Source: Trichuris trichiura (taxonomy: Eukaryota; Nematoda; Enoplea; Trichinellida; Trichuridae). From it: a stretch of DNA of 64,000 nucleotides. The stretch is from positions 4,262,001 to 4,326,000 of the forward strand of contig JBAJFE010000004.1 of assembly GCA_037903355.1 (NCBI GenBank), in the 5' to 3' direction. Positions 46,001-55,500 of the stretch are shown in pieces. The notes beneath the pieces are model-generated. The model did no database searches. It was not told the origin of the DNA and saw only the letters and a list, made by a program, of their open reading frames with translations. Each line of letters opens with the position of its first letter. Position 1 is the stretch's first letter. The position numbers were made by a program, and so were the translations under genes.

Positions 46001-49000
46001 ATGGCGAATTCAGTGCACTTTAAACTGGTGAACGCTTCAACAACGTACAAGCACTGGTCTTCAAAATTGGATGCTTATCTACTGAGTACAAGCCTTTCGT
46101 TATGAACTACAGCATGCCCTCTTTATTTCAGTCATTGAGCTCCAGAAAAGTAAAAAACAAATGCCTATTAAGGGGTAGATGAGCATTTACTAGAGGAATC
46201 ATCACAGCAAGGCAAACAGTGCTATGACTGAAGTGTGGACAACGTTATCCCGAAATCGTTGGGCGTTAGTTCAGTTAGCTTTGAGAGTTAGAAAGAGACA
46301 ACGTACTCTTACTAGGGCTCATCATCACTTAAGGAACGCGCAATACGCCGTAACCTTTTTATACTATCCTATTTGCTGCTGATGAAGGGCTGCGAAGTGA
46401 CTCGGAAACTTCAGTTTATGCTAATCCCCTTTCCTCAACGGATTATGTCGTTCCCGTATCAGAGCGCTGGGAAGTGGCAGCAATGATACCGTTTAATCGC
46501 AGTAAATGGCCGGAACAAAAAAATATATACATACACATATGTGACTATATTCTATACAAAGAGAAGACTGGGTAGAACACGGTATATGGAATAGGAGCCG
46601 AATAGCACGCCGACGGCGAAACGGTGACACACAAGAAAACTAAAACGGAAAGACTCACAAAAAGACAATGCGCACGGAAATTGTCGGTTTGAATGCGGGA
46701 CAGTGACCGAGAAAAGTGGCCATCAGCGTTGGAAAGGAATTTAGCTGACAGGTTGACGCATTTGAATGCCAATCAAATAAAGGATATGGCAGCAGCAGAA
46801 ACACAGGGTTCAACTCCTCCCGCAGTTAACTTCCGTTAAACAACCTAGTTAGAAAGCCTAATGAGCTCTGCGTGACATAAACACAAACCGAACCTTCAGG
46901 CGAATAAGCTGCACTGGCGACGTGGACTAGCTTTGAAGTGCTCTATTCAAAGAACCGTAGCGTAGTGAAACGAAGACAGTAAAATTAAGAAAGTTAAAAG
47001 GAAGTTAAAACTGAAGCCTACGTTTAGTTGGCCAGCCAAGCAATCACAGATTAAAAGTTAAACGAAGTCTACACAAGTTTATTGTACTAATATAGTTTTT
47101 GCAGCTGGAATCAACTTACGAAGACGTCAACTAACTTCTACGTTCGTAAACAAAACGCATGCACCCTTTGAATGACAATTGTGCAGTCAAAATATGGCAT
47201 AGATACTTACGCAATGAAGTATTGCCCAAACGTTCGATCCAAAAGTTGAAATCAGTCGTTACAAGACGATTTACTATCTGTTATTCACATTAATTATTCG
47301 TCCCCGAGCGTCAATGAATGAGGCGAAGGTCCTACTTTTTTTGTAGTATTGACATATGCGTCTGAGAGGCCAGGCTTGGAAAGATCATCGAGCAGTTCGC
47401 TTATTACAACACCCAATGAACGATTTGAAGTCACCGTATAGACAGCAGATATTCTGTGAAATAAAACACAAATATGACCGAAATATGTTAGACACGTAAC
47501 TGCTAAAGGTTTTACAAAACTTCACGATTTGAACTGTGCACTTCTAAAATTGAAAACAAATGACTTTCTAACTCTGTTTTTTGAACTTCACGTCGGTATT
47601 TTTATTACAAAGAGATACAAACATTTATTTTCACTTACAAATAAACAGCCCTTCGAAGATTTAAGAGATTTCCATGCTCTGTTGTCAACGATTACAATAA
47701 CGTTATTGGTATCATTGACAACGGAGCATGCGAAGCTCTGAAAACTTTGAAGGACCGTACAAACTAAAATGGCATGAAATTATAAACCTTAAAACAATCA
47801 GAACAAACGAGTAATGAAGCAAAGGGAATAATAATTACTCTGTTTTGTCGAGCTCAATTAAGTAAACAACACTCGGAAGTCTACGCAACGCACCAGCAAT
47901 GGGCAAAGCCTTACTCTTGTACACAGACTTGATTCCGCATTTCCATAGTATCTTATCGGACAATTCCACATCTCTTTCTAACCGGGTATTATGAGCTTTA
48001 TTGAAATATATTTGTGAGTATTAAGATTACTTCATTTTAAAACTTCACATTGAAACGCTATTTAATAGTCACCACTTCGTTAACTGGCAGTATAATTAAA
48101 GCATAGGGTTCTTAAAGAGCGAAATTCAACTGGACCTTGTACATTGCACAGCCAGAACTATGCGTCTTGACTACATGAGCTGTCTACATTCATGGAAGGC
48201 AGTTAGAAGCTTTCGAAATTAAGGACACAAGCAACACTTACAACATTGCCCCACTGAAGAAAAGGAGCATTACTGGGGTTACAAGGAATTTTCTCCTCGC
48301 TTTCATTTTCTCTTCGTCACTCTTTTTTGGTCCTGTCAAGCAGACGTAGCTAAAGCACCACCAGAATCCAGTTATGAATATAATAAGGAACGGAAGCACA
48401 GCTGTCAGCATAATCATAATCTCGTATCGTCTGACCTGCAACAAACTGTGAAGTTATGTTGGTCTATTAAAGAAACTGCAACGCATTTTTCCAATGATTA
48501 ATGCTAAGACGTAATAGCAAGGTCTTTTGCCAAAAGTAAATATGAACTTTCTGCAGTTTTGTTAAACATCCTTACAAAAAGTCTTAACGTCCACACAAGA
48601 CGGCATTAGCATGGAATATTATTTATGTGCTGAAACAAGCGATGTGCATTATTGCGTGCTTAGCTTGTGACACAAAATAAACCGCATATGCTGATAGAAT
48701 GGGCAAGTAATGGCTAGCGCTCAGTAGCAAAAGAAAATTCGAAAAGTGACGCAGTCTTCAAATCTCCAGTGTGTAAAGCAGCTCATTAAGAGGGAACGAT
48801 TATTTTTATTATTATTTTTCCATCCTGATTATTTTTTAGTTTTCCTTCGTGGCATCAAGGTGCTAATTATTCTTTGTGAATCGACGCGACTGGCCACAAC
48901 AAAGCTAAGTCAAAAATGAACATTACGGGTGTTGTCCAACAGCTACAAGCATATGAGGTGAAGCAAATATTCGAAAGGTTAACAGGAAATTTAAATAATC

Positions 49001-51076
49001 CAACTTTATTCGCTGCATAACCTCACTGACCAATTATGGAAGAGCAGAAAACTAATCTCAGCAACTTCAGTGAAACGTAATGCTGTTAGTGTTGAACAGA
49101 GCAATTTTTATGGTCATTAATAAAAAAAGACGATGGTAACGTGCCCACTTAAAGCAAAATCAGAAGAGGATCATTGCTTAATACATTTCCATATGATTCA
49201 AGGATGCTCAAAAGATAGAATTCCGTTATTACTGACAGTTTACGCGGATGCTAAAGTTTTCATACTTAACCTTCTCCTTAAAAAAATAAAATACGTTGCA
49301 CTTACCCAATTTAATATAGTCGCTGTGCTCCCTTTTGGTTGAATCGTAATACTGTCATTTTCAGTAAATTTTACGTTGATCACTTCTGAAAGAAAAAGTG
49401 AAAATTGCGCAGTGATGGAATTTTGAGCATATTCGACATTGAAGCACGCTTTCATTTCAAGAAACTTTAACTACATCACTGAAAAGCAGGTGAGACTGCC
49501 ATAGGAAACGATGATCAGCTACTTCTTTGTCTAGTTACTATTGCCTCTCGTCTTCTAAGCAGAAACGATCTTTAATGATTAATTTAAGGTTACAGCGACA
49601 AGGGAAGTTTATGCGTTCTTAAAACTAAGGAAAGAAGTAATCGTAACAACATTTCGTCATTTCAGCATTTTGTTATACCATTATTAAGGAAACACTTGAG
49701 GACATCGTTGTTTATTCTAAATTGGAAAAAGTAATGTTTCTGCCAATCTGACAGGGTTATAAAAGTTGTTTGAACGCATTCTCACCAAGTGAGCGTGGGA
49801 GTGAAATACGCATTCTTCACTAAACTTCACTCGACGTGGGAATGGTTGGCATCTGTTTCTTGTAACGATGTCCACAGAATAAAGAAGCACAAAGAGCCTG
49901 TAGGATACCCGCAGCAATAAAAGATTAATGTTAATTTGTCACTGCATATCCTCAAGCTTATATGATATCACAGATACCTAAGCCAAAATGCTGTATACCT
50001 TTTTTTCACAGAAAATAAGAAAAAACCACAGTTGAAAAATTCCAAAGCAATTGTGAAAATCATGAAAAGAATTTTATCATCGCGCGTTTGGCTCCAAAAT
50101 GCACAATGCCTCCGTAACCTCACAGACTTTGCCCTCTGTATATTTCCAGCATGCTTTGCCGTTGAGAAGAGAAATTTGATATTAATAAAATAATAAGCCA
50201 AAGCTTTCAGGTCATTCCCCATCCGTCATTAGGGTATAACTGATTTTATGGAGCTGCCGTTGCCAACTGAGCGCTCTGTGGACCCATTAAACGACCAATG
50301 GCGTTCTCACTACATTTAGCCCTCAACACTGCCTTATAAAAGCAGACAGCCACTTTCAAAACGTCGTTTACTTTCCTTTAATTCGTATTAATAATTGAAA
50401 AAAACTGTTTATTCCGGAAGATACATATGTTCAGAATTCACCCATCGCAATGGGTCAAACGCGTAGAGTAGTGCTCTTGGAGTTACTTGTAAAATCCGTG
50501 CACTGCACACTGCATGGGAAGTGAGAGTACTGAGACAACTGGACAACTGCTGATTTTTGAGAAGCCCTTGTAAATTATGCCAAACCAGTGAGGGAGTCTT
50601 TGTAGCTTTAAGGTTGCTTAATTTACTCGATTAATAAATTAACATATTCCCTAAAAAAGTGATACACTTCCGCTAATCTGCATTGCCTGACTATTCGGAT
50701 GCGCATTCGCTTGCTCACATGTACTATTACTGAGACGTATACAATGAGATAAAAATTAGCGCTAAAGTTCAAATTGCTGCAGACCAGATAAACCGCCACA
50801 AAAGGGTAGAACTTGAGGAACGGCTTTTCTGAACAAATCTCCTTTGCTAATGTTAGGTTAAAAAGGCAATACCACAATGGGCGGTTTCGAATCAAAAACA
50901 AAAGGACACCTACCTTGCAGTGGTAGTTCTGACGGCTGAACGACATTCATGAATGCCGTGACAACGCGTTCGAAATTAGTTTGGGTCTGGTTAGACTTAA
51001 GCCAAGCAGGTTGTGCTTCGAGTTCTTTCTCCGACTCGGGGAATTCAGATAAAGTTATTTCATAGGAACAATTCAT
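27920..51076 (-). CDS. Prominin-like gene B, complete, 17 exons, 816 aa
   Basis: Second copy of the five-pass prominin-like protein. Exons from the 5' end (descending): 51076-50914, 49385-49306, 48435-48242, 47453-47336, 47277-47211, 44137-44016, 42237-42186, 42141-42065, 36153-36080, 34743-34591, 34522-34390, 34334-34189, 34140-34059, 30354-29800, 29755-29546, 28209-28120, 28054-27920. Sum 2451 nt, in frame throughout, no internal stops. TM1-TM2 share exon 3 with the loop GPKKSDEEKMKARRK; TM3 is exon 10, TM4 exon 11, TM5 exon 17. The extracellular loops carry several N-x-S/T sites and cysteines. It lies head-to-tail with A and C. Introns 8 and 13 are swollen by a composite repeat, a hAT MITE and a hAT transposon. 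It is closer to C than to A, since B and C introns align over long stretches. Confidence 0.86.
28120..28209 (-). CDS. Gene B exon 16
   Basis: 90 nt. CDKLTYFIRRAYNSTCENTV, ending in phase 0; donor gtaagtta. Confidence 0.88.
28210..29545 (-). other. Gene B intron 15
   Basis: 1.3-kb intron; no recognisable element. Confidence 0.65.
29546..29755 (-). CDS. Gene B exon 15
   Basis: 210 nt, 70 codons. Ends SVPTYAKRINSV; donor gtaagtag. A 44-bp intron precedes it, as in A and C. Confidence 0.85.
29800..30354 (-). CDS. Gene B exon 14 (large loop-2 exon)
   Basis: 555 nt, 185 codons. NTSIQEQLDLHRPRRRRKL start, PYVVPYEGDELLQRFFGASD, LPEQETAWPHFAEYEIED, ends EKLISCK before donor gtaact. Confidence 0.88.
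30586..33927 (+). mobile_element. hAT transposon (Buster/ZBED type), 3.3 kb
   Basis: Ends CAGTGTTTCGCAACG and CGTTGCGAATCTATG (imperfect inverted repeats) flanked by a perfect 8-bp duplication ttctagaa (30578-30585 and 33928-33935). It carries one transposase gene remnant on the plus strand. The central TA in the target fits the nnnTAnnn preference reported for the Buster group of hAT elements. The gene C intron keeps the empty site. Confidence 0.9.
31725..33530 (+). pseudogene. hAT transposase, ZBED5-like, inactivated
   Basis: Starts MSESKKKCRHYNAEY at 31725. A BED-type zinc finger follows (CVLCERKFSN, then HLYNTH), the catalytic-domain motifs VATDGAPAMTGRQRGF and AVHCVIYREHLAAKGL, and a C-terminal dimerisation region with FPSTYLAERGFSVVADLLTK. 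Damage: a frameshift within the zinc finger near 31815, in-frame stops at 32173 (TAG) and 32305 (TGA), a frameshift near 32970, and a TGA at 33420 before LRLTNFKLN. The family has been co-opted repeatedly in animals, but this copy cannot encode a full protein. Confidence 0.88.
33936..34014. mobile_element. 79-bp hAT MITE abutting the hAT transposon
   Basis: Inverted relative to the large element: CATAGTTTCTTAACG ... CGTTGAGAAACACTG. It shares the target copy 33928-33935 with the transposon and has its own ttctagaa on the right (34015-34022), so three copies of the same 8-mer separate the two elements. Confidence 0.88.
34059..34140 (-). CDS. Gene B exon 13
   Basis: 82 nt. KCKQRKTIFVILNLNN; donor gtaagtat. 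The next intron is interrupted by the hAT transposon. Confidence 0.88.
34189..34334 (-). CDS. Gene B exon 12
   Basis: 146 nt. PFSNATNDYLRWLVNSSF start shared with A and C; one codon longer than A in the SSAS stretch. Confidence 0.88.
34390..34522 (-). CDS. Gene B exon 11 (TM4)
   Basis: 133 nt. YWTALLGSVVFLVLFTVGAN then VHYACRRLENVDG. Donor gtaagc. Confidence 0.9.
34591..34743 (-). CDS. Gene B exon 10 (TM3)
   Basis: 153 nt. ALACAVSFLLFVFAVLLLFA is TM3, then GPEGGSCHFRVPEKWAKK. Weak donor gtacgc. Confidence 0.85.
34744..36079 (-). other. Gene B intron 9
   Basis: 1.3 kb; alignable with gene C intron 9 (56934-58267), without recognisable elements of its own. Confidence 0.6.
36080..36153 (-). 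CDS. Gene B exon 9
   Basis: 74 nt. ISFIKEPADMVFKYKPQVEQ then YNAYR. The acceptor is tttttaag; the 5' splice site is gttatt in B and C and gttacg in A, a non-consensus GTTA/GTTAC donor conserved in all three. Confidence 0.82.
37466..37664 (-). mobile_element. Solo LTR, 199 bp, minus strand
   Basis: Read on the minus strand it starts TGTTGTAAAT and ends ACGCTACA, with a TATATAAGG box and an AATAAAC poly-A signal. Perfect 5-bp target duplication cttcg at 37461-37465 and 37665-37669. Related to the older insertion at 4889-5167. Confidence 0.87.
37729..39396 (+). repeat. Composite interspersed repeat, copy 1
   Basis: Modules in order: a tttgcacctattttcgcttt / gtgccgttttcctgacttc block, the FB3 fold-back, a gcaaacaaatcaagg...aacggcagcag block, and a tail ending ccttcgttaatcaggggata. 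The same order is at 53697-54835 and, inverted and partial, at 59652-60490. Copy 1 is enlarged by the inverted retroposon pair. Confidence 0.75.
38356..38831. mobile_element. Inverted pair of GC-rich short retroposons
   Basis: Two head-to-head copies of the family seen at 13331-13471, flanked by perfect 15-bp direct repeats attttgattgctatc (38341-38355 and 38832-38846). The right unit ends in a plus-strand A run next to the right repeat; the left unit ends in a T run. Each half has cggcggcgcacttagcgctg, ATGACGGGCCCCGGTGCGGCCC and ctccgcgggtttatacg. GC content far exceeds the host intron. Confidence 0.8.
40308..40369. repeat. Short direct duplication
   Basis: aaacccatagatactaccag occurs twice, about 39 bp apart, with a diverged spacer. 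Not present in the matching stretch of gene C intron 8. Confidence 0.6.
40600..41079. mobile_element. hAT MITE, copy 2
   Basis: 480 bp; perfect 14-bp inverted ends CAGCCATTCTCAAC / GTTGAGAATGGCTG; target duplication gtttatac / gtctatac (7 of 8). Absent from the aligned position in gene C intron 8 (near 61390), so inserted after the B/C split. Confidence 0.9.
42065..42141 (-). CDS. Gene B exon 8
   Basis: 77 nt. LLNVARQTTKPLTAVQQLLD; gene C differs at only a few bases. Donor gtaagtag. Confidence 0.86.
42186..42237 (-). CDS. Gene B exon 7
   Basis: 52 nt. FKQTLDTFEKNAWATPS; donor gtaagtta. Nearly the same in gene C. Confidence 0.84.
42238..44015 (-). other. Gene B intron 6
   Basis: 1.8 kb. Aligns almost throughout with gene C intron 6 (62530-64000), including blocks at 42780-43140 / 63060-63430 and 43560-43680 / 63850-63960. 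No exon of correct phase was found in it. Confidence 0.6.
44016..44137 (-). CDS. Gene B exon 6
   Basis: 122 nt after tttaatttag. KKALETANSTYSALYGMSTE then a two-cysteine loop CFDSPGGKLC, as in prominin extracellular loop 1. Confidence 0.84.
44138..47210 (-). other. Gene B intron 5
   Basis: 3.1 kb. Contains the FB2 fold-back copy; otherwise nothing recognisable. Confidence 0.65.
45721..45925. mobile_element. Fold-back element family FB2, copy 2
   Basis: Arms 45721-45795 and 45850-45925 (ctacggcttttctcgttttg, caaacgaaacaattgctct). The spacer also repeats caattgctct in both orientations. Located in gene B intron 5. Confidence 0.75.
47211..47277 (-). CDS. Gene B exon 5
   Basis: 67 nt. IVNRLVTTDFNFWIERLGNT, aligning with VVDRLVTTDFNLF of A. 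Donor gtaagtat. Confidence 0.83.
47336..47453 (-). CDS. Gene B exon 4
   Basis: 118 nt, 3 nt shorter than in A. ISAVYTVTSNRSLGVVISE; donor gtagga after two lysine codons. Confidence 0.82.
47454..48241 (-). other. Gene B intron 3
   Basis: About 0.8 kb; contains an imperfect inverted pair around tgttgtcaacgatta / taacg...ttgacaacgg near 47680-47725. No other feature seen. Confidence 0.5.
48242..48435 (-). CDS. Gene B exon 3 (TM1 and TM2)
   Basis: 194 nt. RRYEIMIMLTAVLPFLIIF is TM1, then WWCFSYVCLTGPKKSDEE, a basic cytosolic loop, and TM2 TPVMLLFFSGAML. Donor gtaagtgt. Confidence 0.88.
48436..49305 (-). other. Gene B intron 2
   Basis: 0.87 kb, AT-rich (ttattattattt tract near 48800); no element seen. 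Confidence 0.6.
49306..49385 (-). CDS. Gene B exon 2
   Basis: 80 nt, ctttcag acceptor and gtaagtgc donor as in gene A. VINVKFTENDSITIQPKG. Confidence 0.85.
49386..50913 (-). other. Gene B intron 1
   Basis: 1.5 kb, patchily alignable to gene A intron 1; no element seen. Confidence 0.6.
50914..51076 (-). CDS. Gene B exon 1 (N-terminus)
   Basis: 54 codons plus 1 nt. ATG 51076-51074 after acacaaaaa; in-frame TGA upstream at 51097-51095. VVTAFMNVVQPSELP is the clearest prominin N-terminal motif in the window. N-C-S and N-Q-T sites; no signal peptide. Donor gtaggtgt. Confidence 0.86.
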
Positions 51077-51156
51077 TTTTTGTGTGGCAACAGTTCAAGT
51101 AATCGTCGACGAGCGAACACGTTTACAAACTGAACAGTGACCCTACATTAATGTGC

Positions 51157-51250
51157 CCTTTTAAAACAACACAGTGGGTCGTTATGTAAACACGACAGTT
51201 TGTTCGCGCGAAAGTTTCAGAGACAGTTTAAAGTTTAAAGTGCACGTACA
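51157..51250 (-). promoter_or_regulatory. Conserved block upstream of gene B, possible core promoter/5' UTR
   Basis: Counterpart of the block at 25787-25873, at the same distance from its ATG. The conserved TTTTAAA could act as a TATA-like element; this is inference. Confidence 0.3.
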
Positions 51251-52418
51251 AAAGAAATGTATTCAGTCACATTTTTTTGGATACGATAACGGAAATCTTA
51301 ACTGTGGAAAAATTGCAACGGCCCAATACAAGCGTTAACGCAAACAAAGCGTTCGGCTATTGCCAGTTTTTCAAAGTGGTCTCTACTTTCCGCAAGCACT
51401 TTGAGCCGTCTTCAGCATTTTGAAAACTGTCATATCAAGTAAACAAGCTGCTATCGTGAATATAATGGAGTGTTGAGATGCAATCCCAAGAAAAGTTACC
51501 ATACTTTCAACGTAAACAGTCAGCCTGCTATTACTCTGCGGAAGATGCCCTGTTTAATAAAAACGAGGATGTGTACAAGATGTGATGTTTTGGTACGGGA
51601 CTATGTGTTTTCATTTTTAATTGTTTTTATTACGGGTCTACTGTCCCGTTGATACGAGCAATAAAACAATAAAACCTGAGGATGTGTGCATTCTTGAATA
51701 TTTTGAAAATGAACTATGGAAGTCTTTCAACGATCCCTGCAGCTGCTTTACCAATGCTAATGATGGCATAACAAAAAATTTTAGCACGGCAATAATTTTA
51801 AGAAAAGAAAAAAACGGTCAGAAAAAACATGCTTTCGAAGCTTATGTTCAATCGATAAATAGTCAAACTTAGGATGACAGCATGTAGTTGCGCTATGTTA
51901 TTTACATAAAGCAGCCTTTCAACCCCCATTTTCATGGGGGTTTTAAAGCGCGGCGAAACACTTTTCTTTAAACAGAGAATACGTAGGCAGCACTCAGGAT
52001 AGAACAATGCATAGATAATTTAATCTTAAGTGAAGCAACATGCGCGTCAGAATTATTACCTGGTTGAAATTGCATTCGAAAAATATTTTCAATCATTAAA
52101 GGATCTTTTTGGCAACCAAATTTGTTAAGGATTATTTTCTACTCTTATCAACCAGACCACCCTTTTAAACAGATCTTACGCACTTTCAGGCTTTTGCTAA
52201 CAAAAGAGCTCTGACGCAATCAAATGCATCAGTCTTAAACAGATTTCGAACGGTCGCTTACTGCGTTGCTCAGTATCACATTAAACAGAATTAAAGCAGC
52301 AACTGCACGCGAGACGTAATATGAGTTAAAAGAAACTGTAGCGTTTACATTTTGACCATGTCAGCCTAAGATTAGTGTTCAGACTAGAACAAAGCGCGGC
52401 ATTCCACAATTTCTGAAG
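51251..52418. other. Spacer between genes B and C
   Basis: Matches 1-780 in its right part. Contains a half-unit of the 57263-57477 fold-back family at about 51577-51665 (gatgtgatgttttggtacgg, then attacgggtctactgtcccg). Confidence 0.6.
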
Positions 52419-52553
52419 TCACTTGTCACTTTTAATACTTGCGCTATCCTTCTGAGCCTGCGTGTCGAGCATCAGTTTACAAAGTGACCTACTGAAACCG
52501 ACCGCAAAGATTGCAAGCAAACACCACAACCCAATGGCGACATTCCAACTATT
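52419..52553 (-). CDS. Gene C exon 17 (TM5, C-terminus)
   Basis: 135 nt, TGA at 52421-52419. NSWNVAIGLWCLLAIFAVGF is TM5; tail ends DSASIKSDK. Confidence 0.88.
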   Translation of the reverse strand, partial: NSWNVAIGLWCLLAIFAVGFSRSLCKLMLDTQAQKDSASIKSDK

Positions 52554-55500
52554 CTGAAAAATACGGTAAGAATAGATAATAAGAGCGACGCGAAAATGTC
52601 AAATGGAAAATAAGTTACTATTTTGTCGAATGTGTTTCCGCAGGTGGAGTTGTAAGCGCGTCTGATAAAATAAGTCAATTTGTCGCATTGCAGAATATCA
52701 TTTTCAAACTGAAATACATTTACATAATAAGTGGTGCTGCCAATGTCCATACCTTGAATGAGAATCGGAATAAAATAGTATGATTAAAAGTAAAGCATGA
52801 AAAAATTTACATTCTTGAAACGTGTAGATTGTAACTTGTTTATAAACAAAGAAATATGGAATTTATTGGCATTGTGCTATTAGGCCATGAAATATTAAGC
52901 GTTCCATATGAGAATAAATGTGTATTAGCTAGTCCAGTAAAGTTAACAGAACCTGCAAAAGGCAGTGTTTATAACAATTATTCAGATAGGATATGCAGCA
53001 AAACAGATACTACTTAGCTCAAAAAGGTATTACAACATTCAAATCTGCAGAAAGCGGAGTCATATAGCGAGTTCATGTCGCCAGCTCGAATGCAATTTTG
53101 ACGCAGAAATCTGGATGCCATACAGTTGGTAATACAGACATTTGAATGCTTCAGCAAAAAGCTTAAGAGTTAAAGCTAACACGTCGCTGTGAGAAAAAGA
53201 AGCAAGTAACCACTGCTTAAAGGATGGGTAAAACAGCAGTTGCAAAAGGAAAACGAGCTGTAACAGGACGAAGCAGAGGTGATCAAATTGACGGAGACAA
53301 TCAGTAGAACCATCAAGAGACCAACCATTCCTTTACGTCATTCAGCACGTCGTTGTTGCACCGCATGGCGAAGTGCCCACGGCAAATCACAAATGTTCCG
53401 AAAAACGGCAGAATCACTCAGCGTCTCAAGGGTAGAGAAAGGGCAAATTTGTTGTGATATAACTAATTTAGCGTACATATCCTAATACGGTGGGTAATGG
53501 GATTACCTCGCTTGTTTGTTTATAGTGGCTCAAATTCAAAACAAATGCTGTATGCACAGAACCGAACCAGCACTGGAAAAAATTATAGCGCATGTGATTC
53601 CAACAGTAACCATATGATGAGGCTCATTATTTGTTGCGAATCGATCCTCTCACTGCCGGATGAATTGGCACTAGTGGTACCCCTCGCTTTATGATTGCAT
53701 GCTTTATGAATGTTATCTTTTAGGAAGAAGTTGCATTTGCACCTATTTTCACTTTACGAAAGAATTGCGTACGCGTTTTTCGCCCATAAGAAGAAATACG
53801 ACAGAATGATAGCAGGCTTTTACAGTTCGTGCCGTTTTCCTGACTTCACGTAGCGGCCAGCCAGTGTCCCCTTGCGTGAATTCTTCAAGTGCCCTGCCAC
53901 GCTGCTTACAAACGAATAAACAGCGCTGGTAGCAAGCCCGTAAAGTTCTGACCTGTCCCCAGGCTTAGAGTCAAAATCCTGAAAGTCGAATTCTCAAGTC
54001 TAAATCCGTGATAGACCAAAATTCCGAACATGTCAAAAACGTGCTGCTTTAAAGAATGGTTTTGTGGGAGTTGGGAGTTGGCATCTTGTGCATAAGAAAT
54101 GTATTTGAGTAGAGGCGTTATTACATTGGTCCTATTACTTAGATCACTAATTTCGAATAAGGTCAGTATAATAAACTCTGTACTTAAGTACATTCCTTAT
54201 CTAGAGGCTGCTAACGTAGAACTGCCACAAGATCACAGTTTACAGCGCATTTTCGACTTAATCAAGATTTTATTCCATCCGGGATTTAGACCTTTCAGGA
54301 TTTCGAATGTCAGGAATTTCGTCGTCGTCGCCTAGCCCCATAATACCTACGCACTTTCCTGAACTATCTTTTCATTCTTATGGCAAGCAAATCAAGGCGA
54401 CGGCGGCGAACCGGTCTCCCCGGAAGTCGCTTCTGTCTCAACGGCAGCAGCTGAAGATGCGCGGCATTCATCCCGCACAGAGACAGAATTGTAGATCAGA
54501 CAATAATGAATCCTCTAGGCTGAGTCACAAGATTTTGTAACTCTAGCTGTTTCTTCCGCTAGGATTAATAGCTTGCCAATTATGACAGCGCAAGCGTACC
54601 CTACATAAGTTGCTTTTACTGAAAACATTTTCGTTACTCGCCCCGCCCAAATTTCTACTATGCTGATTATTGCAACACTGCGCACGTTTCCGTACGTTGT
54701 ATCCCCAGTCAGTAACGTCTGAAAACTTTAAAGAAACCAGGTCCCCTTAAAACGGCTTCTTCGACTTACGAATGTTCGTTTGACAAACATCTTTTCCAGT
54801 CTCGCCGACCTTCGTTAATCAGGGGATACCTGTATCAGTAAAAGGCCGCGTTTGTTGAACGAAATCCTTCGCTCCGCAAGGTTCCTTTTTAGGTAGGCGT
54901 AATGCGCTGAGCGACAAGCATCCCTTAGACAGTATCATCTGACATTAACCACTGACGGACTGACTAGTAATAGATAACGGCAAAGGAATCTTAACCCTTC
55001 TTGATGCCAGAAAGAAGTTATCGAACCTAGCTTGAGGATGTCATTCATGATACATAGTCGTGTTCAAAAGACTTCAAATGAAAGTTCACAAAGACACGTT
55101 TGTACTACAAGAAACGTGCACTAAAGAACTTATTAATAGAAAAACGGATAAAGTACTTAGAGTGACTGGAATACAGTTTGTTGAAAACCATCTAAATGCA
55201 AGGCAGTTCTCCGAGCAGGGCGTACAAGGTGGTGATGCACTTACCGCATAGTTTATGCGTTTCGCATAGGTACGTGTGTTTTCCAAAATTTTTGCCTTTG
55301 AAGCATACAGAAATTTTGATTTAGTGCACATTTCTGTTATTGGTGCACTTAAATTGATGAAGGTCTCCATATCATCCCGAAATGTCTGAGGATCAACATT
55401 CTTGCAAAGCCTAGCGCTTTTCATGCCAATCACCCGTTCGTGCATTTTTTTCTAAAGGAAGCGTAAAAAAAAGGAAAAAGGTGTACAGTGGTTACCTTGC

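Noticed and set aside
46800..46825. B-box-like gggttcaactcc
   Set aside because: No A-box at proper distance and no acceptor-stem pairing.
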